In this document: positions 61,598-64,000 of the stretch, piece by piece | How positions within the stretch are numbered: the first letter of the stretch is position 1 | Layout of the letters: each line of letters begins with the position of its first letter | Origin: Asparagopsis taxiformis | Lineage: Eukaryota; Rhodophyta; Florideophyceae; Bonnemaisoniales; Bonnemaisoniaceae | DNA length: 64,000 nucleotides | Reading direction: 5' to 3' | NCBI GenBank assembly: GCA_030407315.1 | Contig: JALQPE010000603.1 | Location: 62,001-126,000 of the forward strand | Made by a program: the position numbers and the translations under genes | Notes under the pieces: model-generated | What the model saw: only the letters and a program-made list of their open reading frames with translations | Told to the model about the DNA's origin: nothing | The model's database searches: none

Positions 61598-64000
61598 ACT
61601 GTACCGCCGTTAGATTGATCGCACCCCTACTTAACCAACCCGATTACGCAAATAAAATGGAGAGCTCGCAACAGAGACAACCATGTAACGGTAAGGAGCA
61701 ATATTTGTACATGTGAGAACAGAACAGTTATGATCCCAATAGTGAAAAGTTGAACAACAACAGTGTGATCACAGGTCAAGAGGGGTCGAAGTCGACGCTC
61801 CCAGCAACAGGTATGCTATCAAGCCTAGTTAGAGTTCCCATTGGGAGCAAGAAAACTCCATGGGTTATAGTCAACGATACAGCTGGCAAATTACACTGCA
61901 CAAACCATGCAATTGCGCTTCGTTGATCGATTATAGGCCCACCATACCGCTTCAAGAACAGATATAGTACTGAACCCAACTCCAAGTCACCATGACTGTT
62001 ATCAAGTCCTGCTCACCGGGCAAATCTTCAAGATTAACCAGTGAAAAATACGCTCGCATGAAAGGTTGAATAGAAAATGGTAGCCAATAGAGCACGGAAA
62101 TGGTCTATTCCCTCTACAATCACTGAGCCAATGGAGAATGATTGATTTGAGCCACTCAAAGTGCGGCATAGCCTTTCATCTTCGCTTATTCCGTGAACAC
62201 GCATCACTTTTGGTCGCTGGCTCGACTTTGCCAGGATGCCTGCTGAGCTGGATACTGTCTGTGCTGTATGGTTGCACCGGTGCTACCATGGAGACTGTCA
62301 CCTCGGTATATAGGCACCGATTCCGGTTTGCAGAGATGTGAGTGGGTTGTTTTCATGGATTGAGGACAGCCAATTATATCCGGCTCAACGATGCACTCTT
62401 GATGATCAATAACGTTGCAAATATAACCGAGTCGATGTAGGATTCATTTGATGCCTATGTGTCTATCACACTTGTGATGCATGAGTCGGTTCAGCAGCTC
62501 GTCGTACATTGAGTGAGATCGTACCTTACACTCGTTGGTGATATTTGACAGATTGGTCAAGTGTAACTGGACGGAGAATGGATGGTTCGGGTCGACTCAA
62601 GATCTGGTATTTCATTTTGATGTGGGCTCGACTTTACCGATCACATGGTTGTATGTGCCCCATGCTCCGGGGCCACCAAGGTTTACAGTTTGCCGAAAAT
62701 GGTACTACAAAGTTCGAAATCGTGAATTGGACATAGGGAACAAGTGATCTGACCAACACGTCAGGCATCATTCGTGCGGAGCGGTAAACCCTCTAGACCA
62801 AAATGCCGGTGTGACTAATGTGGTTTTCTGCAGCCTGGAAAATTCATCTCCCGCAATTCGCTCAGAAGCTCTCAAGTCAACATCGTGACAGAGCGGAAAA
62901 TATGTTTTGGCAGGTCAGCCGTCTCTAGACAACGTACAGTACGAATGCCGCCCTCAGGCGGACAATGGGCCAGGTGAGTTGGAAGTAATCGAACCTTCGA
63001 AATTAGAAGATAACGACTGAATTTGCTTTCCGATGTTTTGCACAACGTCTAGGATGGGCCACTGAAGGGGGCAGTAGAGGCCGCGGGTTGGGGCAGAACC
63101 AACAAGCTCTGAACGTTTCGTGAATACGTGTCACAGTTGTTGTCATATAATCTAAGTCCAACAAAGCATTGTCATCCTTTATGGCCCCACTCAGGATGGA
63201 GTGATACTGGGACGATGGACGGCACATGAACGATACTGTCCAGCTCTGCATTGTCTAAATTTCAAATATATTTGTAGCTGCTATCAAAAGAACGAGTGTT
63301 ATTCCATTTCGGAGTGATGAGAAGGGATCTCTTCAGATGGGAGCACGATTGGCAGCGGGGGTTAGCAAGACGGGTCGTGCAAGTGCCATCTTGAAGGGCC
63401 AAGAAAATGATGGAAGGGGAGCGTCGAAGACGTAGCCTACTTGTACAACATAGGCCATTCGTTTCTGGCCCATCAGGGTGGCACATGCTTAGTACTGAGC
63501 CTAGCCCAGCACTGCGCAGGCTACAAGCACAATTGGCCGGCCTCTACGGACAAAATGAATCGGACGTGTCACAGCAGGATTCATCAAAACAATATGTGGC
63601 TAGAGAGCCATTCTCTAGATTACAGTAGAACCCCGAAGCAAGCTTCAGTAATGAGATTACCTTCGAGTAGTTGCGACGCGCCCTTTAGACTGGTGGACGG
63701 CGTCTCCAGCTGTGGCCGTAAATTTGGCCGATTATAAAGGTTAGCCGTACAAATCGTTAATGTTACGTTTTGCAGGCCACCTACTAATTCGTTTGTTACC
63801 TGGCAGTTGGGGTTGATGAAATAGAGTCGGAAGATTTGTGGAATAACTGAACCATAATGGTTCTATGGCAACGATCTGAATCGGTCCTCATGACCTGAAT
63901 TCATTCCGTCAACGCCACAGCTTTTTGCGGTGATGCCGGGAGGATTCAGATCATGGGGACAGATTCCATACCCAGCATGAGGGTGTAAAGTTATCGTATC
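61598..64000. other. No convincing gene or repeat
   Basis: Only short frames on both strands. None has a recognisable domain, signal peptide or membrane segment. No terminus of the element families described elsewhere was recognised. It could be intergenic host DNA. Confidence 0.35.

Overview
The window looks like nuclear DNA of an intron-poor eukaryote and is built almost entirely of mobile elements nested in one another. Several ATG-initiated reading frames exceed 900 codons without introns, there are no bacterial operons or ribosome-binding sites, and Copia, Ty3/gypsy, CACTA and Plavaka/KDZ elements are all present. A red alga of the Chondrus type would fit (intron-poor, repeat-rich), but that is a guess from style, not a demonstrated assignment. 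No tRNA, rRNA or CRISPR was found.

Layout. 1-3320 and 23437-26757 are near-identical copies, in inverted orientation, of one half of a CACTA-type element; the right copy runs on to a second terminus at 31318 and so forms a complete element (23437-31318). Another right end of the same family lies at 58060, and a diverged left end at 12230. At least four of these five termini sit inside coding sequences of other elements: a 2-oxoglutarate dioxygenase gene (3320), a retrotransposon gag (12230), a ParB-like gene (31318) and a Copia pol (58060). 3321-6345 is the remainder of an element encoding a 2OG-Fe(II) dioxygenase. 7.9-19.4 kb is a graveyard of ParB-like gene fragments, retrotransposon pieces and hairpin arrays. 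19.4-23.4 kb is relatively unique and holds one credible small secreted-protein gene; another lies at 9.8-10.1 kb. 33120-38698 is an element with long terminal inverted repeats carrying a 1067-residue fusion of a beta-class DNA amino-methyltransferase with a SET domain. 38.9-44.3 kb holds a Plavaka/KDZ transposase gene convergent with a coiled-coil gene that is split by a frameshift at a canonical slippery heptamer. 44.9-46.4 kb is tandem repeat. 46.7-52.2 kb has ParB-like genes (one intact, 909 residues) and a truncated dioxygenase homologue. 54-58 kb is a third CACTA copy and 58-61.6 kb a decayed Copia element. 61.6-64 kb shows no convincing gene.

How the parts may work together. The most interesting point is that the methyltransferase-SET element and the dioxygenase element share the same terminal inverted repeats of about 200 bp. 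One transposon family therefore seems to carry both a DNA-methylation/histone-methylation writer and a candidate base-oxidising (eraser-like) enzyme. The ParB-like proteins form a second, separately repeated family. This amounts to a set of transposon-borne chromatin-modifying proteins in which elements repeatedly insert into each other. Sequence relationships are seen directly; enzyme activities and links between the families are inferred.
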